The translations under genes were made by a program, and so were the position numbers. A stretch of 64,000 nucleotides of DNA from Trissonchulus latispiculum. Lineage: Eukaryota; Nematoda; Enoplea; Enoplida; Ironidae. The notes under the pieces are model-generated. The model did not search any database. It saw only the letters and a list, made by a program, of their open reading frames with translations, and was not told where the DNA came from. Below, piece after piece: positions 37,051-50,300 of this stretch. The first letter of the stretch is position 1; every line of letters starts with the position of its first letter. Where the stretch lies: positions 62,001 to 126,000 of the forward strand of contig JASAND010012614.1 in the NCBI GenBank assembly GCA_030248195.1, written 5' to 3'.

Positions 37051-40000
37051 ATATATTATTGCCTATGCGAGATATATGTTCAACATTGCGTATGCACGTG
37101 GGCGTGCCTATCCGAGGTATCCTCGGATAAGCATCCTCGGATAGTTAGGGAGCGCGTTAGCGCTCCCCCTAGAATAGGGAAAATTTGACGCAATGTGTAT
37201 AATCTGGACATTGTTTGGCCTGGGGCCAGCGGAGGAGTGGACCGATCGGGCTCAAACTTGGTGTGTGAAGAGCCTGTGGGCAGGGGTACATGCTGTGAAA
37301 ATTTCAGCCGGATCGGCCGGGTAGATCTTGAGATATGAAAATTGGCCCCCCGAGCAGGTCGCGTTTCTCCTCTTTTTTTTTTTCCCCCCAGGGGTGCAGG
37401 TCGGATGACCCTTCAGAGCCATACTATTTTAGGTTTTTCTTGTACAAAAAGTGCCCCAATTCCGGGGAAATTACTTTCCGCGGTTCCAGGACCCCCCCAG
37501 ATGGCCCCACCCCCCCGGTGGGGACCCCCCAAGTGACCCCCGAAAAAAAACTAAGTCCGAAAATAATTGCACTTCGAAATAGATCGCAGCGAGCGAAGCT
37601 GGGCTCTCATATTGGGGTTGTGGCATGGCCCAAGGGTGGAGGTCTCCATTTGAGAGTTTGGCGTTGGTCGGTCATCTGTGGCGCCCTGGCCAGGGGTCAG
37701 TAGTTAACGTGTAAAAGGGGGGGTCTGGGCCTACGGAGTAGGCAGCCCTATACATAAGAGCTGCTGGGCTGAGGTTTCGTATTCGAATAGGAACCCCTAT
37801 ATGGTGAATCTAAATGGCCCATTAGTTTCGCTCTAGGACCTATCCATGTGGCTGGGGGGCACCCTGATGGTGGTGGGCCCTACCGTGTCGCAACTCCAAC
37901 TTTAACCTCTTCTACAGAAATATCTACAGTGAGCAGGTCTCTCTTATTTGGGGTTTGGGGTGGGGTGCGGGAGCACTACAGCATAGGCTATAGTAGGTTT
38001 CGCCCGGACCCGTGTGGCGCCCTGGCCAGGGGTCCGGACCGTGGACCATGCCCAAAATGGCCAAAAATCGATTTTTCCAAAAGTGGCCAAGTTTGGTATC
38101 AAATGAAAGCCCTTGGTGAGGCGAACATTTTTTGTCATTGGAGGACCCCTCCAAAGTGGCCCCAGCGGCCTGTGGTGCCCTGACCAGGGTCCGGACCGGT
38201 CCAAAATGGCCAAAAATCGATTTTTCCAAAAGTGGCCAAGTTTGGTATCAAATGAAAGCCCTTGGTGAGGCGAACATTTTTTGTCATTGGAGGACCCCTC
38301 CAAAGTGGCCCCAGCGGCCTGTGGCGCCCTGACCAGGGTCCGGACCGGTCCAAAATCGCCAAAAATCGATTTTTCCAAAAGTGGCCAAGTTTGGTATCAA
38401 ATGAAAGCCCATGGTGAAGCGAACATTTTTTGTCATTGGAGAACCCCTCCAAAGTGGCCCCAGCGGCCTGTGGCGCCCTGACCAGGGTCCGGACCGGTCC
38501 AAAATGGCCAAAAATCGATTTTTCCAAAAGTGGCCAAGTTTGGTATCAAATGAAAGCCCATGGTGAGGCGAACATTTTTTGTCATTGGAGGACCCCTCCA
38601 AAGTGGCCCCAGCGGAATGTGGCGCCCTGACCAGGGTCCGGACTGGTCAAAAATCGATGTTTTAAAAAATTTCCAAGTTTGGTATCAAATGAAAGCCCTT
38701 GGTGAGGCGAACATTTTTGTCGTTGGAGGACCCCTCCAAAGTGGCCCCAGCGGCCTGTGGCGCCCTGACCAGGGTCCGGACTGGTCAAAAATCGATTTTT
38801 TTAAAAATTTCCAAGTTTGGTATCAAATGAAAGCCCTTGGTGAGGCGAACATTTTTTGTCGTTGGAGGACCCCTCTAAAGTGGACCCAGCGGCCTGTGGC
38901 GGCCTGGCAAGGGGTCCTAATTGGTCAAAAATCAAAATTTCCAAAAGTTGTCAAATTTGGTTTTAAGTGAAAGCCCTAAATGAGCAGAGCAACGTTTGTC
39001 ATGTATATAACTGCATATCCAAGGTTACGGTGCTGGATGGCTTTTAAAATAGCCTTCCTGCCTAAGATAACGCACCGTTTAAAAAGTTATGAAGAGGCCA
39101 TGAACAGTGGCCTTCCTGCCTAAGATAACGCACCGTGTAAAAAGTTCTGAAAAGGCCATGAACAGTGGCCTTCCTGCCTAAGATAACGCACCGTGTAAAA
39201 AGTTCTGAAAAGGCCATGAACAGTGGCCTTCCTGCCTAAGATAACGCACCGTGTAAAAAGTTCTGAAAAGGCCATGAACAGTGGCCTTCCTGCCTAAGAT
39301 AACGCACCGTGTAAAAAGTTCTGAAAAGGCCATGGACAGCGGCCTTCCTGCCTAAGATAACGCACCGTGTAAAAAGTTCTGAAAAGGCCATGAACAGTGG
39401 CCTTCCTGCCTAAGATAACGCACCGTGTAAAAAGTTCTGAAAAGGCCATGAACAGTGGCCTTCCTGCCTAAGGTAACGCACCGTGTAAAAAGTTCTGAAA
39501 AGGCCATGAACAGTGGCCTTCCTGCCTAAGATAACGCACCGTGTAAAAAGTTCTGAAAAGGCCATGAACAGTGGCGTAAAAAGTTCTGAAAAGGCCATGA
39601 ACAGTGGCCTTCCTGCTTAAGATAACGCACCGTGTAAAAAGTTCTGAAAAGCCATGAACAGTGGCCTTCCTGCCTAAGATAAGGCACCGTGTATAAAGTT
39701 CTGAAAAGGCTATTAACAGGCATTTTTCCGCTTCAGCAAATACATTCAGTTGAACTAGAACGTTTTCATCCAGCCTGTTTGCCGTAGCTAGCTTTGCTTA
39801 CATTGTGTATGTATGTATGCAGCTTCTCTGACATGATTTTCTCTGCAGCGGAAAAATAAGCGAAACTAGGGGGGAAAATGCCCTCGACGGGCAACCAACT
39901 TGGTAGAATAGGGAAAGACTTGAATGTTAAATACACGGTGCATGGTTGCAACTGAGATTCTGCTGAAGCGGAAAAATGCCGTTTCTCAGCGTCTAAAATG

Positions 40001-40485
40001 ACAGAAACCAGCTGTGTGCGCCGAATAGGGAATCTACTCGGCGACTAAAATGAAAGAAACCAGCTTTGTGCGTCGAATAGGGAATCTACTCGGCGACTAA
40101 AATGAAAGAAACCAGCTTTGTCGCCGAATAGGGAATTCCCTCCTTCCGCCCTATTCGCGCGAACTTATCGTCTTTCGGGAGGAAATATATAGGTAATTAC
40201 TCTGTTAGGAACTGCAAACGTAAGCATTGCGCTCAATATGACATTTCCCGTACCGGTTGCGTGGTGACTAGGGGTGGCGCTAGATTAATTTCTTTTTGAG
40301 CTACCTGATCCGTAAATATTTTATGCATACAACCGCTAGCAGGACCAACAGAAAGCAACAATAAGTATATATGCAGTTTAAAGAATTTGTGGTCGACAGT
40401 CCTTGTGCTAAAATATATACAATCAATCACATTTCATTTTATATAATGTCTGATTGTATCAATTCTCGGCAAGATCAGCACAGAG

Positions 40486-40522
<37 letters not shown>

Positions 40523-40527
40523 CCCAT

Positions 40528-40589
<62 letters not shown>

Positions 40590-43500
40590 GCTCTCAATGT
40601 TTCTGATAGCACATCGAAGATAGCGTATTTATGTCTGTGAAAACCTTGACTTACGTAAGTGCTTGATAAAAATGTTGTTTTGCATTCTGAAGTAATTCTG
40701 CCATTCTGAAGCTCTCTCATTATTCAGCAAAGCAACACATAACAGGCTTCAAAGTTCGCGCGAATAGGGCGGAAGGAGGGAATTCCCTATTCGGCGACAA
40801 AGCTGGTTTCTTTCATTTTAGTCGCCGAGTAGATTCCCTATTCGACGCACAAAGCTGGTTTCTTTCATTTTAGTCGCCGAGTAGATTCCCTATTCGGCGC
40901 ACACAGCTGGTTTCTGTCATTTTAGACGCTGAGAAACGGCATTTTTCCGCTTCAGCAGAATCTCAGTTGCAACCATGCACCGTGTATTTAACATTCAAGT
41001 CTTTCCCTATTCTACCAAGTTGGTTGCCCGTCGAGGGCATTTTCCCCCCTAGTATATAAGGAAGGGTTTTTTTCTAAGATGAATGTTGAAATTAAAATTG
41101 GAAGTCTGTCGCGAATCCTGGGCTCGAATTGGGGGGGGGGGGTCCAAAGGCTAGGGAGGGCCCGGTGTTTCCGTTCCTCACAGGCGGCATGTCGGCCAGC
41201 GAGAAATGAAGCCGACGACACGTCATGAGACCGCATAACCATTCACAGAAATATAATCTTTACCACCCGAGAACATCCACATCTTTCAAACACTCCTGCT
41301 CAAAAATGGCATTATTCGAAACCTGTCTTATTACATACATAGAAAAATGCAAATGGAATATGTCCGAAACCGAAAATTTTCACAATTGTACGTTACCAAA
41401 CTTGCCTAGTTTCGTTCTCAGTATTAAGCTGGCATAGGGTGCTCGACTGAGTGTCAAACGACCCGCGCCGCATTTCACACACATATATATAATACTGTGT
41501 AAAGAGTGTTGCTCTCTAACTAGATTGTAACTTTTTATGTTGCAGCTTTAGCTTTTCTATACAACTCCCATCCTATGTTTATGTTCTTCCTGAATATTAT
41601 TGCTTTCTCCTATTTCTTGTTTCGCAGTTTTGGAGATAAGTCTCTGCTTTCTCTATGATAACTGAATAGAGAGGATAAAGAATTACATTTACCAGTCTTA
41701 ACTCTATCCTAATCTTCCAGTCTTGCCCAGGCCCTTAGTGCTTCGTATTAATACTCTCCTGTCATGATCAGATGTTTCACAATGAAGGAGATTTAGTGCC
41801 AATTAGAGAGGCTAGCTATTCTAGACTACTACAAATTAAGTAGGACACTGTATTTCCTCTAGAATTATGGTGCTGTTATTATTCTGAATAGAAATCCGCT
41901 AACGGATTTTGCGATTGTATCAAAGCGAATTGATAGAAATCTATCTTTCCCTTCTCTGTATGATAAGCGGCTTATTAATAGCCAAATTAGCGTTCGCTTT
42001 ATGCAGTAGTTTCAGTATCGTTGCCTTGCCTTTGCAGAGGGTAAATGGGATTAGCAATAACTTTCAGAGTCCGGGTGTTTCTGACATCCTTTTTATTTTC
42101 TTCGACTTGAGACTTGACAGGGGACAAAATCCTATTCGTTGCTGTCGCTTAAATCCTCCTCCTGATGTATAGTTCGATGTAGTAATCCCCTTAGTAGGGG
42201 CTGGTATTTAAGAAACGGGATAGAGGCAATCAGAGCACTACAGAAACGGAGTCTTCTCGCCTGGATGGGTAAGTTCTCTCTCTCTCTCTCCTGTCTTTAC
42301 ACTGCATGTTACAGATGATTAATTCCACCAAAATACTAAATAGACTTGGCTTAGTATTCTTGTGTCACCTCACCACTGACTCTGAAATCTTTGTAACTTT
42401 GTTTTATCAGGGTAGGATATTCGGTTCAGTTCCAACTTCTGTAGAACCGGTACGGGTGATGTCTAGTGGTAAACTTTATCACAACTTTACTTGTGCTTTT
42501 TCTAGGCAAAAATGGGGGTGGGGAAGTGGGGTGGGGGTGACTAGTGGGGGGGACCAAAGGTGGTCTAAAATTGGCAAAAATGCAAACATAGGCTGTTCTC
42601 TATATAGACTGTTATAGCTATGCTTAAAAGTGCTCAAAAATTGAGTTTGAGTACCAAAATAAACGATTTTCGACCAACAAATTACGGCGAAGCTGGAAAT
42701 CTTTAAAAATTTTGAGCGAAAATTCTTAAAATTTGGCATTTTCTGGACACCTTATAGTGAGTGGGGGAAGCCCAAAGTAGGGGGGTGGATGGGGTACCCA
42801 AAAAGTGGGGGCGGGTGGGGGCGGCCCCCCGCCCCCCCCCCAACTAAAGAAAGCCCAGCTTTGCTTTTGAGTGTAGTCAGTTGCTCAAGGGCCAGCAACT
42901 TTAGATGAGATTCAAAACAAGATTGATTAAAATTGTGATTTTACTCGATCTCTTCCTTTTGGCGTTGGATTTTTGTAGTGGAGAATTCGGAGCGCGAGGC
43001 ACTCCATTCTAATCATTTCGCTAACAGATTTCGGTTTATCCTTTTAACCCTAACTGGATTTTTACTTTAATGATAGATATCATAATATCGCCACAAGTGG
43101 TTCTGCCAACCCAACAACTGAAAGAGTCCTTAATATTGAGACTGTACTGGGATTTATGTGAGCGAAAAAGTGGGACAGCTCTCCACCCGCTAGTGAATGG
43201 ACTTATGTCCCTCCGTGTGGTCTAAAATTGCCAAACATACAGTAACATTAGCCTATTTTCTACTTGATAACCAAACTAAAAAGAACCCAAAATGTGGGAT
43301 GGGGCGCTAAAAAATCCCAGCTCTGGGGCAAAAGGTGGGTTTTCATTATTCCATATGCGCATACCTGCACCTAAAATACGTAAAACTTAAAGGGTACATT
43401 TGAACACATTTCTGATCGATCTGTGATAAATTTAAAATTTAACATTTTAAGTTTTTGAAAGGGGAGCAAAAAATTTTTTGTCTCTGCAGAAAAATTGTTT

Positions 43501-46500
43501 ATAGGAGTTGAACCTGAAAACAGTTTTTCGATTCAGCTTTTCGTTTCTGGAGGTTAGGTAAGCTTAAAAGTTAGCTTAAATTTTTAACTTGTACTGAGGT
43601 AAACCCCCTGTACGTATATATACAACTTTTCAGCAAAATCGGAGGCAAAAAATTTTTCGTTCCACCGTAGTCCCGCTGGGTTTATTTTAGGCGAAAAAAG
43701 TGGGGGTGGGGAGAGTGGAGAGGGAGCCTCCTAACATGCTTGGTGGGGGCCAGACGTGGAGCTCCCCCCCCAGAGGGTCCCCCACCTCCCCCAGAACCCG
43801 GATTTTTCTGGTTGTTGGGCAAAAAACCGGAAGAATCCGGTTCATCGGTTCACCCGCACCCAAAACTTCCCCTCCCGCACATGTCTGGAGCCCCCTCCCT
43901 AACTAGTGGGGGAAGGAAGTCCAAAAGTGGGGGGATAAAATGGTCTAAAACTGCCAAAAGTATAGTAACAATAGCCTGTTTTCTACATATACTGCTATAA
44001 CTATGCTAAAAAGTGCTCAAAAATTGAGTTTGAATACCAAAATAGACGCTTTTTGAAGCCGGAAAATTTTTGTAAATTTTGACCAAACATCCTAAAAATT
44101 TGACAATTTCTAGGCAACTTAGGGTGAGTGGGGGGGAGAGATCGAGGGTGGAAACCAAATTTAAATTTTAAATCTTAAGCTTTTCTCATTTAAAATCTTT
44201 TGCGATTTTTTGCGATTTTTAGGCACAGGTGTGCGTATACTGAGAAATCATCGGGCAAAATTCAACGCTTTGCGTTTCTCCTTCCTTAGTCGGTAAATTC
44301 GATTATTGTTCAGCAGATTGCCCAGAAATTTTTAGTTAGATCTAGTTTAATCCCTAGAGACAGACTCCTAGCTCTAGCTTAGTTGTCCATCATTGTGGTA
44401 CGTATTAGTCAGTCAACTCCCCCCAAGTCGGTCAGTCAACTGTGTCTAATGAATCTTTTGTAGCATTTTCTAGTTAGGTCTCAGTTTGTAACAGTTAATT
44501 TCATAATTTGATCACCATACCTCCGTATAGGCAAGGCGCACTAATTATAGCAAAACAGTACGTTATGCCAACCTCTGCTATTACACTGATTGAATTTAGT
44601 ACGTACTTGCTGTAAGCTACTCCCCATTTTCTCCTGACTGCGGAAACGTTTGTAAGACAATGCAGACGATCTCCAATTGGTTCCGAAACGGATCTCTTGA
44701 ACTTTATGACCACAAGGTGTCAACATGGTCCGCTTTTTTAACATGTCTAAAACTTTGGTCAAAGAATTCAAAAATTTGCAGTTTCGCTAAATTTTGGCTC
44801 CGGTCAGGATTGGGGTGGGGCCAGGCCTGACTACCGGAACCTAAAAATTTTAATGGAAATCGAAAAAGTTTCTTGAATTTAAGATGTGAATAATCAGTAT
44901 CCGGGTATTTGTTTACGGCAAAATATGTGGATATCCGGATATGAAAAAATATCCGGTCCTCATCACTAATACTGAGGTTATACCGTTGCGAAGAAGGCCC
45001 CAAGGGCTCCGTTCAAATTAATTTATGTCAAACACATTAACATGGACAATAGTGATGGGCACCGGATATCCTGATAATTTTTATATCCGGATAATATCCA
45101 ATTTAATAAAAATACCCGGCTTACATTTCAGGCAAAGTTGCGAAAAGTTAACATATTTTTGACGTATACATTTGTGAATGGCTTTTTTTACATTAAACAA
45201 TTAAGCATTAAACATCCCACAGTATTAATTTTTAATCCTTTTAAGATTCCTGCTAAAATGTCCGCTAAGTTACCGAAAAAAATGATTGGAAATCAGAGAT
45301 GGACACAGAGGGACCTTTTTCACCCGCCATGTCATCTCTGTCCCAATCAAATTGTAAACAAACAAAAAACAAAAAGCAACTTAGCTTTGATGCCGCGCTA
45401 GTTTGTAAGGTTGTCCGTTGTCCGTTGTGCACCAGTTTCCCTCTCATTATACTCCTTCTTATCCGACAGCCGCTACGAGGCTGTTAGTTATTGGCTAAGC
45501 AAACTGCTCAACCACTTGGCATTTCTGCTTCACAACCTCAACATGCCGGTTTTTGATGTTGTGTACCAATTTGTGACCCACTATGTTCCTTATGATCCGG
45601 CAGCCGCTATGAGGCTGTTAATTATTAAATGGCTCCACAAATAGACATTCTTTTTCACTACAAGCAAAAGAGTTATCAAAAGCTAGTTTTGCTTTTTAAA
45701 CAAATCAAACAACGCAGAACACAACCACTCAAAAACCGAAACAAACATACGTAACCCCGTACCTAAATTACGCATTGCGAAACTGCGTGGTTCCCTCATT
45801 TTTGCATTTACTCCTCTTTTTATTAAATTTATTTGCTGAATTTATTAAATATCCAAAAACAAACTTATCTTGTTCCAAAAAATTCAACCACTCGTCATCA
45901 CGTAGCAGAACAGATCCACCCTTTAAATTAATTGAATACTTATGCATAACTTCATTTTCGTAAAAGAAGTTATTTTGTACAGATTGTAGCCTCTTCTTCA
46001 TTTCTAAATTTGAATATTTTTCAAAAAGTTGTCCAAAAAATTTGAAATCAATGCTGCTCTTTTGTTAGATTATAGCCATTCCACTGCGCTGCAAAAACTT
46101 GACAGAGAAATTGAGTTTTTCACTGTGAAATTGAAAAATCTATGGGCGGTTAACAGAATATCCGGATATCCGTTAGCGCAAAATAGGCGGATATCCGGAT
46201 GTGAAAAAATATCTGGTGCGCATTAGTAAATAGACAAGTATGCTGTTCATGCATTCCTCCATAACTTGCGCTATATATAGTTACTACAATATGTATTGTA
46301 TAAGCATAATCCATGGTATTTTTAGGGATTTTTTCCGGGGACTGAAGGTCCAGGACCGGGGGATTTCCAGGGGAGGAGTTTTTGCAAAAATTATCCAAAA
46401 TTGGTATTTTTGGCGGATTTTGCATTTAGAAACGCTAAAAATTCTGAAAAATTGCCTATGCTTGGACTAGACGCTTTTAGGGAAAAATCTCCGGCGAAGT

Positions 46501-47254
46501 CGAAACATTTTCGAAAATTTACCTATTTTGGCGAATGTTTGGGCCTCCAAACAGTCTCAGGGGAAAGCAAAAAATCAGGGAAGGCGATTTCGGGGGAAGA
46601 AGGCAATTTCGGGGGAGGCCCGCCCGGCCCGGCCCGCGGCCTCCATTGGTTAGCGGGCCTGGTCGGGCCGGGCCTACAAATTTTTTAACTGCGGGCCGGA
46701 GCGGGCCGAAACGGGCCGGATCAACTCTAGAAAATGTTATAAAATCACTAAAATTAGCTACACATTTATATACTGATTCTGGTTGTTTTATAGCAAAATT
46801 TAACATTTCGTAGCATAATTTAGCCTCTCCATCTTGCATTGAAGCCTTTGAAATAATATTGTTATAAAATTTTGGAATTTTCTTTTGGCGGGCCGGGCCG
46901 GGCCGGGCCGAAAAAATCCGGCCCGTGCTCATCTCTAGGGAGGGGCGAAATAGTACCTGTAAAAATTTCCTGTTAATTTGTAGTTGTGGTTGTATTATAT
47001 ATGTGGTGTTATTAGGGCATTCTTTGTGCTTTCCCTAGTGTACACTGTATTGATTTTTTGGTGTTTTTGTGTTGTACGTATGCAGATTCTATATATAATG
47101 AAGTTACGTAACCTTACTGATAGGCTCCTGATGGTTAGGTTCTGCTCGTCTTCCGTCCATGCCGATTACGTACGTAAGCGTCTTCATTTTAGCAATGATG
47201 AGGTATAGCAGCGATTGTGCGTAGTTCTGCTTTCATAACACAATATTACCTTAC

Positions 47255-47303
<49 letters not shown>

Positions 47304-50300
47304 TTATATATAAAAGCTTTTGCTCTTTGCCCTCTCCTTCATCTTCAACTTATGCTTTCTTTCTCCCCACTTCAGGCGATGTATTCTTATTCTACTTCTC
47401 TGTACAGTTGTTTCCTTCTTTTGTAGACTAGAGATTCTCCATTTTCCATCTCCTAGTTTGTACGTACGTACGTACCTACAGCTTCTCTGCTCTGCTTTTC
47501 TTCGGTCTCTCTCTGCCTTTAGCAAAGGTAAGGAGATTGCCTTACTGGCAGGTCTTTGCTGTTAGGATACTGTCAGGGCTTGAGAGGCCCTTTTGTGCGC
47601 TTCTTTTCCCCTTCTAACTTGACTTTTGTTGTCTACTAATTAGATGTAGACTCATTAATAGTCATTAGCGATAGTGCCTGTCCCAGGCTTGCTTGCCTGT
47701 ATTCTGTCAAAGTTTAAGGGCTAACAACTAACTCTGCTGCTAATTCGCATGAATTGGATCAAGAAAGATTAAGCTATGCTCATCTTGATCCATATTGCAG
47801 ATTTCTTCTATTTTTCCTTGTAACTTTTTTGCCATAATATATTTCCTTGTATTTTTCTCGACATACCTTTGACTCAAACCTCGCCAATATCTTTGACTCA
47901 AACCCCTCCAAAAAGTTGGTCTTACTAAAACTAAAAACAGAGGACAGAGAACATGGGGATAGCATTAGATTTTTCCAGGAAAAAGTATTGCTGAAAAAGC
48001 CAGTGTTTTGCTGAGCTTATTCCAGTTTTTCTTTCGTTTGTGCCGATGACCAGATTTTAAAAATTTTCTGAATATTTTTATTTTTACTGCTTATTTTTCA
48101 AACATTTTATTTTCCGTTGAGAAAAAGTCCATATTTCTTTTTGAGGTAGTTTCTGCTGGCACCTATCCCTGGCTCTTATCTCTCTCTCCATCCACAAATT
48201 AATAGGGCCGACTGTTGCTGGTAATTTTAGTAAAATCTGTATATTATACTATTACTGTATATGTATATTATACTATTAAAATAAGTTGTGGAGTATATCG
48301 GTAGCAGCTTTCCTGAGAGTTTCACCTCCTACTTTTTTATTTCTGTCAATGTTTATGTTCTCTGTGATCCCTGAGAGACGGACTGCATCTGGATTGAGCC
48401 TAAGAACACCGGAAAAACTCTGGTGTATATCAACATTTTTCTGCACTTTCTTCTTAATTAGTTGCTCTGATTTAACTTGACTGACTTTTGGTGCGACGCT
48501 CATACTTTGTCTTGTGATCTATATATATGCTTGAGTGATTGACTAGCTTATATATATACGTAGCTTATATATACACTAAGTTTTTATATATATGGTTTGC
48601 ATTTCCATACATAATATATACATGGACTGTATGTAATATGTATAGTGCGTAGCTCTTGATTTTCTCTTACATGACGCTAAACTGAGTTATGGTTTTCTAG
48701 CCAGTCCTACTCTGCAGCAACTGCAGCGACTTGGCTCTCCTCCTCGAGATAGGATCCGACTGGGCACATTAGGCTCCTTTAGGTTCCAGCTCTAGCCAGT
48801 ATAGTTACAGTGTTTATAGATTATTGATATATAGATAGATAGATAGATATATAGATAGATAGATAGTTTATTAAAAAGTGGCCGGTTATTTTCTAATTTT
48901 CCCAGTGTCCTATATAACTTTCTGGAGGAGGAGGAGGAGGAGAGAAAATGCTTGGACAGGCCCCACCCGCCTTTTACCTTTGGAAAATCACTTAACCCTC
49001 CGCCAACCCAGGGTTTTTTTTGGTCGCGGACAAGTGTGCATTTTTTGGGCATTTTTAAAAAATAGTGTGCATTTTGGAAAAAATGTGTGCATTTCTAAAA
49101 AATTGCTTATTTTGAACTATAACGTACATTTTTGGCCGTAATTTTGTGTTTTACGCATTTTTGACTACAACTGGAATCCCACGCTTTAGTTGATGTTTTG
49201 GTGACGATTTTAAATCTTAACTGGTTAGCACATGTATACTGATATTTAGGCAAATGCAGAACTATACAAACTAACGTATATAGGTTTCGAGATTTTGGCT
49301 CGCGGCTCGGCTCGGCTCGGCTCGGCGCGCGATTGTTATTGTTCGATATCAAATTATCAATATCAATGGCATGGGGTGAATATGTATGTTTCTTCAAATC
49401 ACTGAAAAAATCTATGAAAAACGCCAGTCACTAAGGTGAAACCTTAATCCGAAACAGAAGAGAGCATATGCCTTCTCTCCTTCACGACGGATCGATCCGC
49501 CTGCCAGCCCGCGTTTGCTTCATTTTCTTGTTGAGGTAGAATTATGAGATACCACAGACGTAGACCCGTTGGCATGCCCTTACCTTCTAGCTTCTTCTAG
49601 TGACAATGTCTGGGTGTGGGTAAAAACCAGCCCCAGCCCCAGCCCCAGCCTCGCACCAGCCTAAGAAAAACCAGCCCCTTCTCTCGCTGACCACTGTACA
49701 CTTTAAACTAAGGACTTAACACATAAATACGCATATGCGTGTAGACAGCATATAAGTGCATGCTCCGTCCGTATGCGTTAATTGTGCATTATATACAGTC
49801 ATATAAAATATATAGGTGTATTGGACATTATATTTATATGATTTTGTACAATCGGAGAGTTCAAGGGAATTTATTTCCATTCAAAGAAATTAAAGTATTG
49901 AAATTAAAGAGTTTGAAGTTATATATATAATCGTTAATAATACCTACAGAGTATATACTTTTGATCAAAATTCAAAACATTCGAATGAACAAGATCAAAA
50001 TTTTGAAATTTCAATATTTTCCTTGGAAACTTTAATATTTACACAAATATTTATACAATTTCATTTCCTGCCACTTAAATTTTTTAGTCTGTACGCTTTA
50101 TGAACCTTCGCTAAAAATGCTAAACTTCAAAACTCTCAGTCATTTTATTCTGTTATGTATTGAATCTTCAAATTCAATTTTACTATTCCTCACTCCTAAC
50201 TGAAAACTGGACATAATCGGAGATTAAACGAATAAACACAGAAATTTAAGAGACAGAAGCAAGATATTTCTGATCAATTTGTAACTATATAAAACTTAAA

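Noticed and set aside
37924..38970. Several open frames of 100-144 codons on both strands in the 149-bp satellite
   Set aside because: They follow the repeat unit, which is not a multiple of three, and resemble no protein.
38020..39715. CRISPR-like regular repeats
   Set aside because: The units are contiguous tandem copies with no unique spacers, in animal nuclear DNA.
42212..42420. Short intron-like GTAAGT...(CT)n...ACAG with flanking frames
   Set aside because: The joined frames are either stopped or unlike any expected PTPRN segment.
45411..46001. Frames of 77 codons on each strand inside the 45-46 kb element, considered as transposase remnants
   Set aside because: Neither contains a recognisable hAT or zinc-finger motif.
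48701..48790. Exon-like segment reading SPTLQQLQRLGSPPRDRIRL after a good acceptor, as juxtamembrane exon
   Set aside because: No GT donor fits the phase needed to join ELCRQHM, and a stop follows soon after.
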